A DNA stretch of 20,714 nucleotides from a virus: IMG/VR virus record IMGVR_UViG_3300008267_001287, positions 1 through 20,714 of that record. One strand, 5' to 3'. Below are positions 14,983 through 20,714 of the stretch, in pieces; positions within the stretch are counted from its first letter, which is position 1, and the number at the start of each line of letters is the position of its first letter. The notes under the pieces are model-generated. The model was not told where the DNA came from and ran no database searches. It was given only the letters and a program-made list of their open reading frames with translations. The translations under genes were made by a program, and so were the position numbers.

Positions 14983-15389
14983 TTTTTCTTTGGCCTACCT
15001 CTCTTTTTTTCCGGTACGCCTAATTTTGCGGCTACTTCTTTCTTGAATTTTTCTTTGTTTTCTTTTGCCAGCGTTTCTAACTTTTGCGCTTGTTTTGTTT
15101 CTTTTTGTTTTATTTCCGCTTCGGCTTGCTTCTTTTCTTTTTCTATCTCTTTTTCTTTTACTTTCTTTTCCTCTTCTACCTTTGCTTTTTGTTCTACTAT
15201 TTTTTTTTCTGTTTCTACCTTAATTTCGCTTTCTGAGGCAGTTTCATTACTTTTGTTTATTTCCTCACTTATATGTTTCTTCCAAGCAACGATTGCAATA
15301 ATAACGCCTGCAATTACAAGCCAAACCCACTTCTTAACTGATAGAGCCCAATCTTTTAATTTTAATAAAGTGCCTTTAACTTTTTCCAT
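14979..15389 (-). CDS. Membrane-anchored Lys/Glu coiled coil with C-terminal AT-hook
   Basis: I chose the ATG at 15389, one base after the upstream TAA and just after AGGAAAA, over a longer start at 15449 that would overlap the holin-like gene by 59 bases; the product is 136 residues. The N-terminus is strongly basic (MEKVKGTLLKLKDWALSVKK), then a membrane helix (WVWLVIAGVIIAIVAW). A roughly 90-residue Lys/Glu/Ala coiled coil follows, with repeats such as EKEIEKEKKQAEAEIK, and the protein ends KKRGRPKKK, a classic AT-hook core (Arg-Gly-Arg-Pro flanked by Lys). An inner-membrane spanin (Rz-like) has the same outline; the AT-hook instead suggests DNA tethering to membrane. Start overlaps nothing; stop overlaps next start (ATGA). 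Confidence 0.6.
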   Translation of the reverse strand: MEKVKGTLLKLKDWALSVKKWVWLVIAGVIIAIVAWKKHISEEINKSNETASESEIKVETEKKIVEQKAKVEEEKKVKEKEIEKEKKQAEAEIKQKETKQAQKLETLAKENKEKFKKEVAAKLGVPEKKRGRPKKK

Positions 15390-15390
15390 A

Positions 15391-15645
15391 TTATTTTCCT
15401 GCCCCTTTCCATTTAATTGCGATATCAGCAAAACCTTCCACCCCGACATATCCTAAAGAAATAGCAGTCCATTCGTCGGGCGTAATCTTACCAAGACCCA
15501 GAAAGGCACTTGCTACAATCCATACCAAGAGTTTTCTGGAAATGGCTTTTGCTGTTACAATATCAAGAAATCCTCTATCGTTATTATTTTCTTTCATTTC
15601 TTTTCTCACTTCCTTTTTCATATCGTCGATTATTCCCATTTCCAT
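15391..15645 (-). CDS. Holin-like small membrane protein
   Basis: An 84-residue protein. The N-terminus is charged (MEMGIIDDMKKEVRKEMKEN), followed by AKAISRKLLVWIVASAFLGL and TPDEWTAISLGYVGVEGFAD. Two hydrophobic segments (about 39-52 and 62-75) with the Ser-Arg-Lys entry and the Tyr-Val/Gly-Val-Glu-Gly-Phe-Ala-Asp end resemble several small phage holins as I know them. Holins make the inner-membrane hole for lysis. A near-perfect AGGAGG ribosome site overlaps the stop of the upstream gene. No endolysin is in the window, so the lysis role rests on topology and on the two following coiled-coil membrane genes. Confidence 0.55.
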   Translation of the reverse strand: MEMGIIDDMKKEVRKEMKENNNDRGFLDIVTAKAISRKLLVWIVASAFLGLGKITPDEWTAISLGYVGVEGFADIAIKWKGAGK

Positions 15646-15653
15646 AATTCCTC

Positions 15654-15905
15654 CTAAAATTCTACTTCTTTATCTGGTTTTGGATATGCCTTTTTCGATT
15701 CTTCCATTTTTTGTTTAATGTTTTCAATAATTTTATTTCTTTCTTCTGGGTTCATCATCATAAATTGGCCTAAGTTGCTTTTAAATATTTTATCTTTCGA
15801 AGCCATATATAAGAAAGATCTTTCAATATCTTCGTGAAATAGATCAAATTCATTTTCTAATTCTTCTTTAATTAATTGTTTTAATTTATCTTTTGTTAGT
15901 TGCAT
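15654..15905 (-). CDS. Leader-bearing small protein of unknown function
   Basis: An 83-residue protein starting MQLTKDKLKQLIKEELENEF. This leader matches those of 6899-7312 and 19773-20138, with I-K-E at the same place. The rest is helical: FHEDIERSFLYMASKDKIFK and GQFMMMNPEERNKIIENIKQ, ending in a Lys/Pro-rich tail. No known domain. It sits between the SbcD-SbcC fusion and the holin-like gene, so place gives no clear role. The start is supported by GAGGAATT. If the leader targets the head, this would be an internal protein; otherwise it is an amphipathic helix of unknown use. Confidence 0.6.
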   Translation of the reverse strand: MQLTKDKLKQLIKEELENEFDLFHEDIERSFLYMASKDKIFKSNLGQFMMMNPEERNKIIENIKQKMEESKKAYPKPDKEVEF

Positions 15906-15915
15906 TTTAATTCCT

Positions 15916-18900
15916 CTATTGATTTACAAAAGCAAAACCGTCTTGTCTATCAATATTAATTTGCATATCAACTGTGTCTTTGAGTGCATCAAGATGCGAA
16001 ACAAGAAGCACAGTCTTAAAGTACCCCTTAATTAGTTCCAGAATACGAATAAAACCAGCCAGATTGTCGTTATCAAGTGCTGTACCGGGTTCGTCAAGGA
16101 TAAAAATATCGCTTTTAGGTAGGCTGGTAACATTTAAGAATGCCAATCTAATAGCAACAGAAGCAAGAGACTTTTCTGCTCCGCTGCCCATCTCTAAAGG
16201 TCTGGCTTCGTATTTTGGATGCTTTATCATAATATCTAATTTATCGTCGTCGTTTAATAAAAACACATTAAAATCTACAATGTTTGCTAATATTTTATTA
16301 ATTTCTGCATTGATTACGGGTAATTTATTTTTGATTACTTGATAACTTATACCGTTGGGATGCATTGACTTCAAGTATAGATCATAAGCCCCAAACTCTT
16401 TACGTCTTTCTGCTAACTCTTGCATTTCTTCTTCTTGAGTTTCTAATTTAGAAATAAGGTATCCGTTTTCTTTGTATAAAGTAGTAATACCTTGCTGGAT
16501 TTTATTGGCTTCCATTTCTAATTGGCTAATTTTTGCTTTACAAGCCTTTTCACTATCTTGTAATAGGTTTAGATTACTAATAATATCCTTTTGCAGATCT
16601 AATTGTTGGAGTTTTGTATTACAGTCAAGAATGTTTGCTTCTATTGTTGATAATTTATTTATTTGTTTTTCTTTATCTAAGATTAGATCTTTTTGCTCTA
16701 ATTCAAGTTTTGTCTTGAGAGCAAGCGCAGAGTTATACTTTTGAATTTGTTTATTGATACCTTCGCTGTTTAGTGTCTGCAATTGTGTCTTCTTGCTGCC
16801 AATATTCTCGTTAATGGATTGTAAGTTGGTTTCAACTTGTGGTTTTTCTTCCTGCGCAGAGTGCGCATCCTTGATAAATTTACAAGACTTGAATTGCGTG
16901 CCGCAAGGAACTTCGCCAAGAAGAGTTACACGCTTTCGCAAATCCTTATCGGTTTGCGATAACATCTTGTATTCTGTTTCAAGTTCTTGAAGTTCTTTCG
17001 TAATAGCGTCAATCGCTGCTTTTTCTTTCAGTAACGACTCAATGTCTATTGATAAATCGCTTTCAAATGTTGCTTTTGCAGAGTTGACTTCTGTTAGTCT
17101 ATTTTCAATAACAGATAATTTTTCTTTGACGACTTTCAAAGTAATTTCATGCACTCTCTTTGCTTCGATTAAACCAACAGGTGATCCAACCTCAACCTTT
17201 ATGCTTTTGATAGATGTTACAAGATCTAAAAGTTCTTCGCGCTTCTTTGATAAGGCGAGTTGCACAACTTCGAGTAAATCTTTCTGCTCGTTTGTATCGC
17301 TTTCATTTTTCTTTATTTCTTGCTTTGTTTTTTCTATCTCTGCTGAGTAATCGGTGCCTTCTAACTTCTTAAGTACGGCCTTGATGTCTGCGGCTTCGCT
17401 CTTAGCAAGTTTAAACTTTGCTTCGAACATGTCCAAGTCCAAGAACTTAGCAAGGATTGCTTTGCGTTGCGTGGACCCTTCGTTAATAAAAGCAAGAGAG
17501 TTTAGTTGGCTGGACATTGATGTAAGCAAGAAATCATCAATTGTTCCAACAAATCTACGAATGTTTTTATCTGTATCGCTGCGATCTAAACCGTTTAGCG
17601 CCTCTTCGTCATCTGCGGAGAAAGTAACATCTGTCTTGGCTTCTACGCTTTCCACGCCTTTGCTTTTCTTTAGGTACTTCTCGCTGGTACGGTCGATTAC
17701 GTATTCGTTACCGTCAATCTCAAACACTACTTTTCCATGACCTTTTTCGCGGTTTTGATTAATAATGTTTAAGTTTTTACGGTTATTCTTGGAAGTAGTA
17801 TTAAATACTGTATAAAGCAGCGAGTCGATTACGGAAGTTTTACCAATGTAGTTCTTGCCGAAGATACCAACAACGCCGTTTAATTTATCAAAATTTAACT
17901 TGTTACCTTCGCCATAATTAAAAAGATTATCCCACTCAAGAGACTTAATCTTCCAATTAATATTGCGCGCAATCTCTTCACCTTGCTCAACTTGTGAAGA
18001 AAAGCGCTTATTCATGTCGTAGATTTTTTCTAACGTTTCTCTGTCTGGATTATAATCTTTTAGATAAGTTGAGATAAGATCTTCTTGGACAGACAAGTCG
18101 CGAAGATTAAGCGCCTTTGATAGACTGGATACTTCTTGTAGGTTTTCTTTACTGTTGTCACTCTTGTTTACGTAAGTAACGCTTTCCGGCTTGAAGCGTG
18201 TTTTTGCTGCATCAATAGCATTTTTAACTTTATCAACCGCAAGATTGCTACGCGAAATAAGACGGATACGCGAGCCTTTTGGTAGCACTACGCCGTCGCC
18301 AATCTCGCCCTCTGTCCCAAGTTCAATGGTAACAAAAGGCTTAGGATTACCAATGCGGATGTGGCGCACGTCAAAAGTATCCTTATCTTTTATGTCCCAG
18401 ATAAGAAAACCCTTGTCGTTTGTCTCACCGAAGTTTTGCTGGATTGTTGATCCTGCGTAACGCATGCGACCATCGGGATCTACAATTTGGTTGCTAAGAT
18501 GTATGTCACCAAGTAGTGCGTAATCATGACCTTCGAAAATGTCGATACAGTCATCGCCGTGTTCAATAATGTAGCCCGTATCGGTAACTACACCATTGAT
18601 GGAACCGTGGTATAGAGCAACGATTGGTCTGTTGTCATCTTTTGGTGGTTCCTTAAAAGAAACCCAATTTTCTCTATCAAAAATAGAGAGAACATTAAAA
18701 ATAATGTCTTTAAGATAAAGAGCACCCGAGTTTTTTAAATAAACAATTCGCTCATCTTCTATTGCACCAACAATTGGGCTAATAGAATCTAATCTTTTAT
18801 TGTTTCTTAAGTTTGTGTCATGGTTGCCAGCAATAATGTAAACTGGAGAAATTTCTGCTAATGATTTTAAAAATTCTGTTGCGAGCGTAACGCTTTCTGG

Positions 18901-19062
18901 GGTTAATTGCAACTTTGTATGAAATAAATCCCCAGTGTGTACAATGTAGTCTGGATTTTCTTTTTTGATAGTTTCGTAGATTTTACTGAAGACTTCTCTA
19001 TAATCATCGTGTCTTTTTAATGTCGGAATGTGCGTATCACTCAGATGTATCAATTTTGGCAT
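15916..19062 (-). CDS. sbcD-sbcC: Fused SbcD-SbcC (Mre11-Rad50) recombination nuclease, T4 gp47-gp46 in one chain
   Basis: A 1048-residue protein joining two enzymes that act as a complex in end processing and recombination-dependent replication. Residues 1-340 are the Mre11/SbcD phosphoesterase: SDTHIP at 8-13, TGDLFHTK at 43-50, AGNHD at 78-82, YHGSING at 151-157 and LLGDIH at 183-188, all metal-ligand motifs. From about 370 the Rad50/SbcC part starts (KSLEWDNLFNYGEGNKLNFD), with Walker A GIFGKNYIGKTS at 399-410, a long coiled coil (about 560-880) and a hook CGTQFKSC at 720-727, which is C-x6-C rather than the common CxxC. The ATPase ends with the signature MGSGAEKSLASVA at 958-970, Walker B DIFILDEP at 985-992 and VSHLD at 1021-1025. 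In T4 the two are separate genes. No frameshift at the join. The start lies within the homing endonuclease gene, after GGAGAG. Confidence 0.93.
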   Translation of the reverse strand: MPKLIHLSDTHIPTLKRHDDYREVFSKIYETIKKENPDYIVHTGDLFHTKLQLTPESVTLATEFLKSLAEISPVYIIAGNHDTNLRNNKRLDSISPIVGAIEDERIVYLKNSGALYLKDIIFNVLSIFDRENWVSFKEPPKDDNRPIVALYHGSINGVVTDTGYIIEHGDDCIDIFEGHDYALLGDIHLSNQIVDPDGRMRYAGSTIQQNFGETNDKGFLIWDIKDKDTFDVRHIRIGNPKPFVTIELGTEGEIGDGVVLPKGSRIRLISRSNLAVDKVKNAIDAAKTRFKPESVTYVNKSDNSKENLQEVSSLSKALNLRDLSVQEDLISTYLKDYNPDRETLEKIYDMNKRFSSQVEQGEEIARNINWKIKSLEWDNLFNYGEGNKLNFDKLNGVVGIFGKNYIGKTSVIDSLLYTVFNTTSKNNRKNLNIINQNREKGHGKVVFEIDGNEYVIDRTSEKYLKKSKGVESVEAKTDVTFSADDEEALNGLDRSDTDKNIRRFVGTIDDFLLTSMSSQLNSLAFINEGSTQRKAILAKFLDLDMFEAKFKLAKSEAADIKAVLKKLEGTDYSAEIEKTKQEIKKNESDTNEQKDLLEVVQLALSKKREELLDLVTSIKSIKVEVGSPVGLIEAKRVHEITLKVVKEKLSVIENRLTEVNSAKATFESDLSIDIESLLKEKAAIDAITKELQELETEYKMLSQTDKDLRKRVTLLGEVPCGTQFKSCKFIKDAHSAQEEKPQVETNLQSINENIGSKKTQLQTLNSEGINKQIQKYNSALALKTKLELEQKDLILDKEKQINKLSTIEANILDCNTKLQQLDLQKDIISNLNLLQDSEKACKAKISQLEMEANKIQQGITTLYKENGYLISKLETQEEEMQELAERRKEFGAYDLYLKSMHPNGISYQVIKNKLPVINAEINKILANIVDFNVFLLNDDDKLDIMIKHPKYEARPLEMGSGAEKSLASVAIRLAFLNVTSLPKSDIFILDEPGTALDNDNLAGFIRILELIKGYFKTVLLVSHLDALKDTVDMQINIDRQDGFAFVNQ

Positions 19063-19639
19063 TCTCTCTCCAAGTCTCGTTTTTTATTACATGTGACACA
19101 GTGCTTAAACCAACATTATACTCTTCTGCAAGCATAAGTAAAGTATATTTATTTTTTTGATATTTTTCTCTTATTTCTCTAACAAGTTGCCAATTTAATT
19201 TGGCTCTTCCGTTTCTTTCACCATTAAAATCTGCATGGTTATCGCTTATTTTTTTTCTTGATTCTGGCGAATGTGTTTTATTAAACATTCCATGTTTCTC
19301 TTTCTTAAGCGCAACCCCGGTCATTGGATCTTTGTGCGCTGTTTTGCAAATATTGTATCCGTATTGCTTTTCATACGATTTATAAAAATTTAAATAATAG
19401 TTTTCTCTTTCTATTATTATTTCTTTATTTTCTATTGTCTCTAATACTTCAAAAGAAAAATTTTTTTCTCCGTATTTATTCCAAGAATTTTGTAATCTCG
19501 GAGAATGATGTTTATTATTTCTTAATAAAACTTTATGTATAGACCATCTTTTAATAAAGTTTCTTGTCGTACTACCAACATAAATTTTATTGTTGATTAT
19601 ATTTTTTATTACATAAATGCCAAAAGTTTTATTTAACAT
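19037..19639 (-). CDS. GIY-YIG homing endonuclease, free-standing (Seg-like)
   Basis: A 200-residue endonuclease of the kind that spreads itself between phage genomes by cutting a recipient lacking it. The catalytic domain covers about 5-98: FGIYVIKNIINNKIYVGST with Gly-Ile-Tyr at 7-9 and Tyr-Val-Gly at 20-22, a conserved Arg near 31, and a Glu in EIIIERENYYL (77 or 79). A NUMOD3-like DNA-binding motif follows, KHGMFNKTHSPESRKKISD at about 115-133, then a helix-turn-helix region (145-190: KLNWQLVREIREKY, AEEYNVGLSTVSHVIKNETW). It overlaps the fusion gene by 26 bases. A candidate promoter and a ribosome site GAGGG precede it. T4 carries similar free-standing seg genes. Intact by all visible motifs. 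Confidence 0.92.
   Translation of the reverse strand: MLNKTFGIYVIKNIINNKIYVGSTTRNFIKRWSIHKVLLRNNKHHSPRLQNSWNKYGEKNFSFEVLETIENKEIIIERENYYLNFYKSYEKQYGYNICKTAHKDPMTGVALKKEKHGMFNKTHSPESRKKISDNHADFNGERNGRAKLNWQLVREIREKYQKNKYTLLMLAEEYNVGLSTVSHVIKNETWRENAKIDTSE
19066..19071 (-). promoter_or_regulatory. Ribosome site of the fusion gene inside the homing endonuclease gene
   Basis: The minus strand reads GGAGAG, a short spacer, then the ATG at 19062. The site lies inside the coding sequence of the homing endonuclease, so that gene's last 14 codons both encode its own tail and carry the start signals of the recombination nuclease. Confidence 0.55.
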
Positions 19640-19672
19640 GTAAATCCCTCTAAGTAAATAGATTGATTTACA

Positions 19673-19701
19673 ATTTTACCATCGTGACTTGATTTTTTTA
19701 A
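19673..19701 (-). promoter_or_regulatory. Candidate sigma70-type promoter for the homing endonuclease-nuclease unit
   Basis: On the minus strand TTAAAA (19701-19696), 17 bases, then TAAAAT (19678-19673) preceded by TGG, an extended -10 pattern. It lies just after the terminator and about 35 bases before the start at 19639, so transcription would begin near 19665 and run through the endonuclease and the SbcD-SbcC fusion. A/T-rich sequence makes chance matches likely; placement right after a terminator is the main support. Confidence 0.4.
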
Positions 19702-19711
19702 CAAAATAAAA

Positions 19712-19734
19712 TGGCCCTGCTACTAACAGGGCCA
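19712..19734 (-). terminator. Strong intrinsic terminator
   Basis: The minus strand reads TGGCCCTG, loop TTAGTAG, CAGGGCCA, an 8-base-pair GC-rich stem, followed by TTTTATTTTGTT. This is a textbook Rho-independent terminator for transcripts ending after the 19773-20138 gene. It divides the primase-side unit from the endonuclease-nuclease unit. Confidence 0.85.
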
Positions 19735-19772
19735 AGTATACTACAGCATATATAGAGTTTCAACTAAACTTT

Positions 19773-20138
19773 TTATGTTTTTGGAGAGGACAACGTAAGT
19801 TTTATTTTTTCTAATTCGTCAATAACATTTTTTGCATTCACTTGCACCTGTTGCATATCCCGTATAGCGGCTCTGATATCGTCCTCGGACATTTGTCCTG
19901 TAATTTCAATAGGCTTAGAGGACTCAATCCTATCAACAAGTATAGATAATTCTTTATTAAAGAATGCTGCTATGTCTTCTAAACTTTTATTAGACATTTC
20001 CGATGTCATGGCTGGCTGTATTTCTGATTCACGACCAGAAGTTACGTCGCTGGTAGCAGTGCCAGTGTGTTCGCCGCCATGCATTTCCTCAAGTGATTCT
20101 ACAATAAGCGCTTTTAGTGTTTTTTTATCAAGTTTCAT
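19773..20138 (-). CDS. Leader-bearing small protein of unknown function, downstream of primase
   Basis: A 121-residue protein starting MKLDKKTLKALIVESLEEMH, the third member of the leader set; I-V-E lies at the place of the I-M-E and I-K-E of the others. A Gly/Thr/Ser-rich linker follows (about 21-45: GEHTGTATSDVTSGRESEIQ), then two helices (SLEDIAAFFNKELSILVDRI and SEDDIRAAIRDMQQVQVNAK). No enzyme motif, membrane segment or cysteine. The ATG is 1 base after the primase stop, so the two are co-translated. The transcript ends at the hairpin just downstream. Function unknown; candidate internal head protein by leader only. Confidence 0.6.
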   Translation of the reverse strand: MKLDKKTLKALIVESLEEMHGGEHTGTATSDVTSGRESEIQPAMTSEMSNKSLEDIAAFFNKELSILVDRIESSKPIEITGQMSEDDIRAAIRDMQQVQVNAKNVIDELEKIKLTLSSPKT

Positions 20139-20139
20139 G

Positions 20140-20714
20140 TTAGATACTCATTATTTTTTGTAAAAGTAGACTGTCCGTGTTTTTAATTAGTTTTGCAGAA
20201 CCTTTTCGTCGTAAAAATTCCTCTTTTGTCATTTCGCCAACGTCTTTATAAGGTTTAATTTCTATCTTGTAGATCTCTATTCCATAACGCAGCAGCGCTT
20301 CTATAAGGTGCTCAATCTTCTTTTCTGCATCTGGATCTAATGCAAGATAAATAGCGCTATCGTTTTTAACTATTTGCGCAAATAACTTGCTGTCTTCACG
20401 CAGCGTAGAACCTAAAATTGGTATACTGTTAGGAATTTTTAGCGCATCGAATACACCTTCACACAGCACAACATCTTCATCCCAATCGATCATTAATTCG
20501 TTAAAGATAATGTCCCGACTTTCGGGCGGGTTCATATACTTTTTCCAATGTTTTGTGTATGTGCGGCCAACAAAATAGTTGCATTTACCGTCTAAATTAA
20601 TACTTAATTTACGTTTGTGATGATTGCAATATGGACAACGAAACAAGAATTCGTTGCCTGAAACAGTATAGTTTCCAAATATTTCTACTAAAATTTTAAG
20701 TTTTTTGTCTTTAA
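20140..20714 (-). CDS. DNA primase-like TOPRIM protein (5' end beyond window, internal part apparently missing)
   Basis: Reading starts off the right edge; 190 residues are visible. A TTG at 20646 is only an internal codon. After KILVEIFGNYTVSGNEFLF comes CPYC followed by NHHKRKLSINLD, the first half of a primase zinc ribbon. The chain then jumps to GKCNYFVGRTYTKHWKKYMN, which looks like the segment just before the TOPRIM fold. The TOPRIM part is clear: VVLCEGVFDALK with the catalytic Glu-Gly, PILGSTL, and IYLALDPDAEKK with the Asp-x-Asp acidic motif. The usual second Cys pair and the linker domain of DnaG-like primases seem to be absent, which suggests an internal in-frame deletion or a reduced design. 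T4 gp61 primase has about 340 residues. Primes lagging-strand synthesis if functional. Confidence 0.75.
   Translation of the reverse strand, partial: KDKKLKILVEIFGNYTVSGNEFLFRCPYCNHHKRKLSINLDGKCNYFVGRTYTKHWKKYMNPPESRDIIFNELMIDWDEDVVLCEGVFDALKIPNSIPILGSTLREDSKLFAQIVKNDSAIYLALDPDAEKKIEHLIEALLRYGIEIYKIEIKPYKDVGEMTKEEFLRRKGSAKLIKNTDSLLLQKIMSI

Larger units (their letters stand above)
19640..19772. other. 133-base non-coding gap between two transcription units
   Basis: The largest gap in the window with no supported gene. It holds the strong terminator, the candidate promoter just beyond it and the ribosome site GAGGG for the homing endonuclease. No ORF, tRNA or repeat was seen in it. Confidence 0.6.

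Noticed and set aside
15390-15449. Longer start of the AT-hook protein at 15449
   Set aside because: It would overlap the holin-like gene by about 59 bases; the ATG at 15389 has AGGAAAA before it and follows the upstream stop directly.
1-20714. tRNA genes, CRISPR array, integrase or toxin-antitoxin genes
   Set aside because: Looked for cloverleaf-like GC stems, spaced direct repeats and family motifs on both strands; none could be supported.

Overview
The window is one strand-coherent stretch of a tailed phage genome. All supported genes lie on the minus strand and are read from high to low coordinates, with very short gaps or overlapping stops and starts. The order portal, prohead protease, scaffold, major capsid protein matches the T4 head-gene order 20-21-22-23, with extra genes inserted. 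A gp17-like terminase precedes the portal. I infer a distant T4-like myovirus, probably environmental. Most of the window is A/T-rich, but the capsid gene is clearly richer in G/C. No tRNA, CRISPR array, integrase or plus-strand gene could be supported. The host cannot be read from the sequence; strong AGGAG-type ribosome sites and a signal-peptide/coiled-coil/membrane pair would fit a Gram-negative bacterium.

Reading in the direction of transcription, the right end (20714-19773) holds a primase-like TOPRIM gene cut by the window edge and a small gene with a charged N-terminal leader. A strong hairpin terminator follows (19712-19734). Next come a candidate promoter, a free-standing GIY-YIG homing endonuclease and a 1048-residue fusion of an Mre11/SbcD-type nuclease with a Rad50/SbcC-type ATPase (T4 gp47 and gp46 in one chain). 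The endonuclease 3' end overlaps the start of the fusion gene and carries its ribosome site.

From 15905 to 12374 lies a run of small genes: a second leader-bearing protein, a holin-like protein, a membrane-anchored Lys/Glu-rich coiled coil ending in an AT-hook, a secreted coiled coil with a C-terminal membrane segment, a CxxC/CxxC zinc protein and two proteins of unknown function.

From 12362 to 1 is the packaging and head module. It holds the terminase (reading frame broken just before its Walker A motif), the portal, three uncharacterised genes, a third leader-bearing protein, the prohead protease, two small core-like proteins, a tandem pair of paralogous virion-type proteins, two fibre-like proteins, the scaffold and the major capsid protein, whose C-terminus runs off the left edge.

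The most interesting signals are: an N-terminal leader shared by three otherwise unrelated small proteins, ending in an I-x-E that resembles a T4 prohead-protease site; the SbcD-SbcC fusion next to a homing endonuclease; deletion-like lesions in both the terminase and the primase; and a pair of fibre-like genes inside the head operon.
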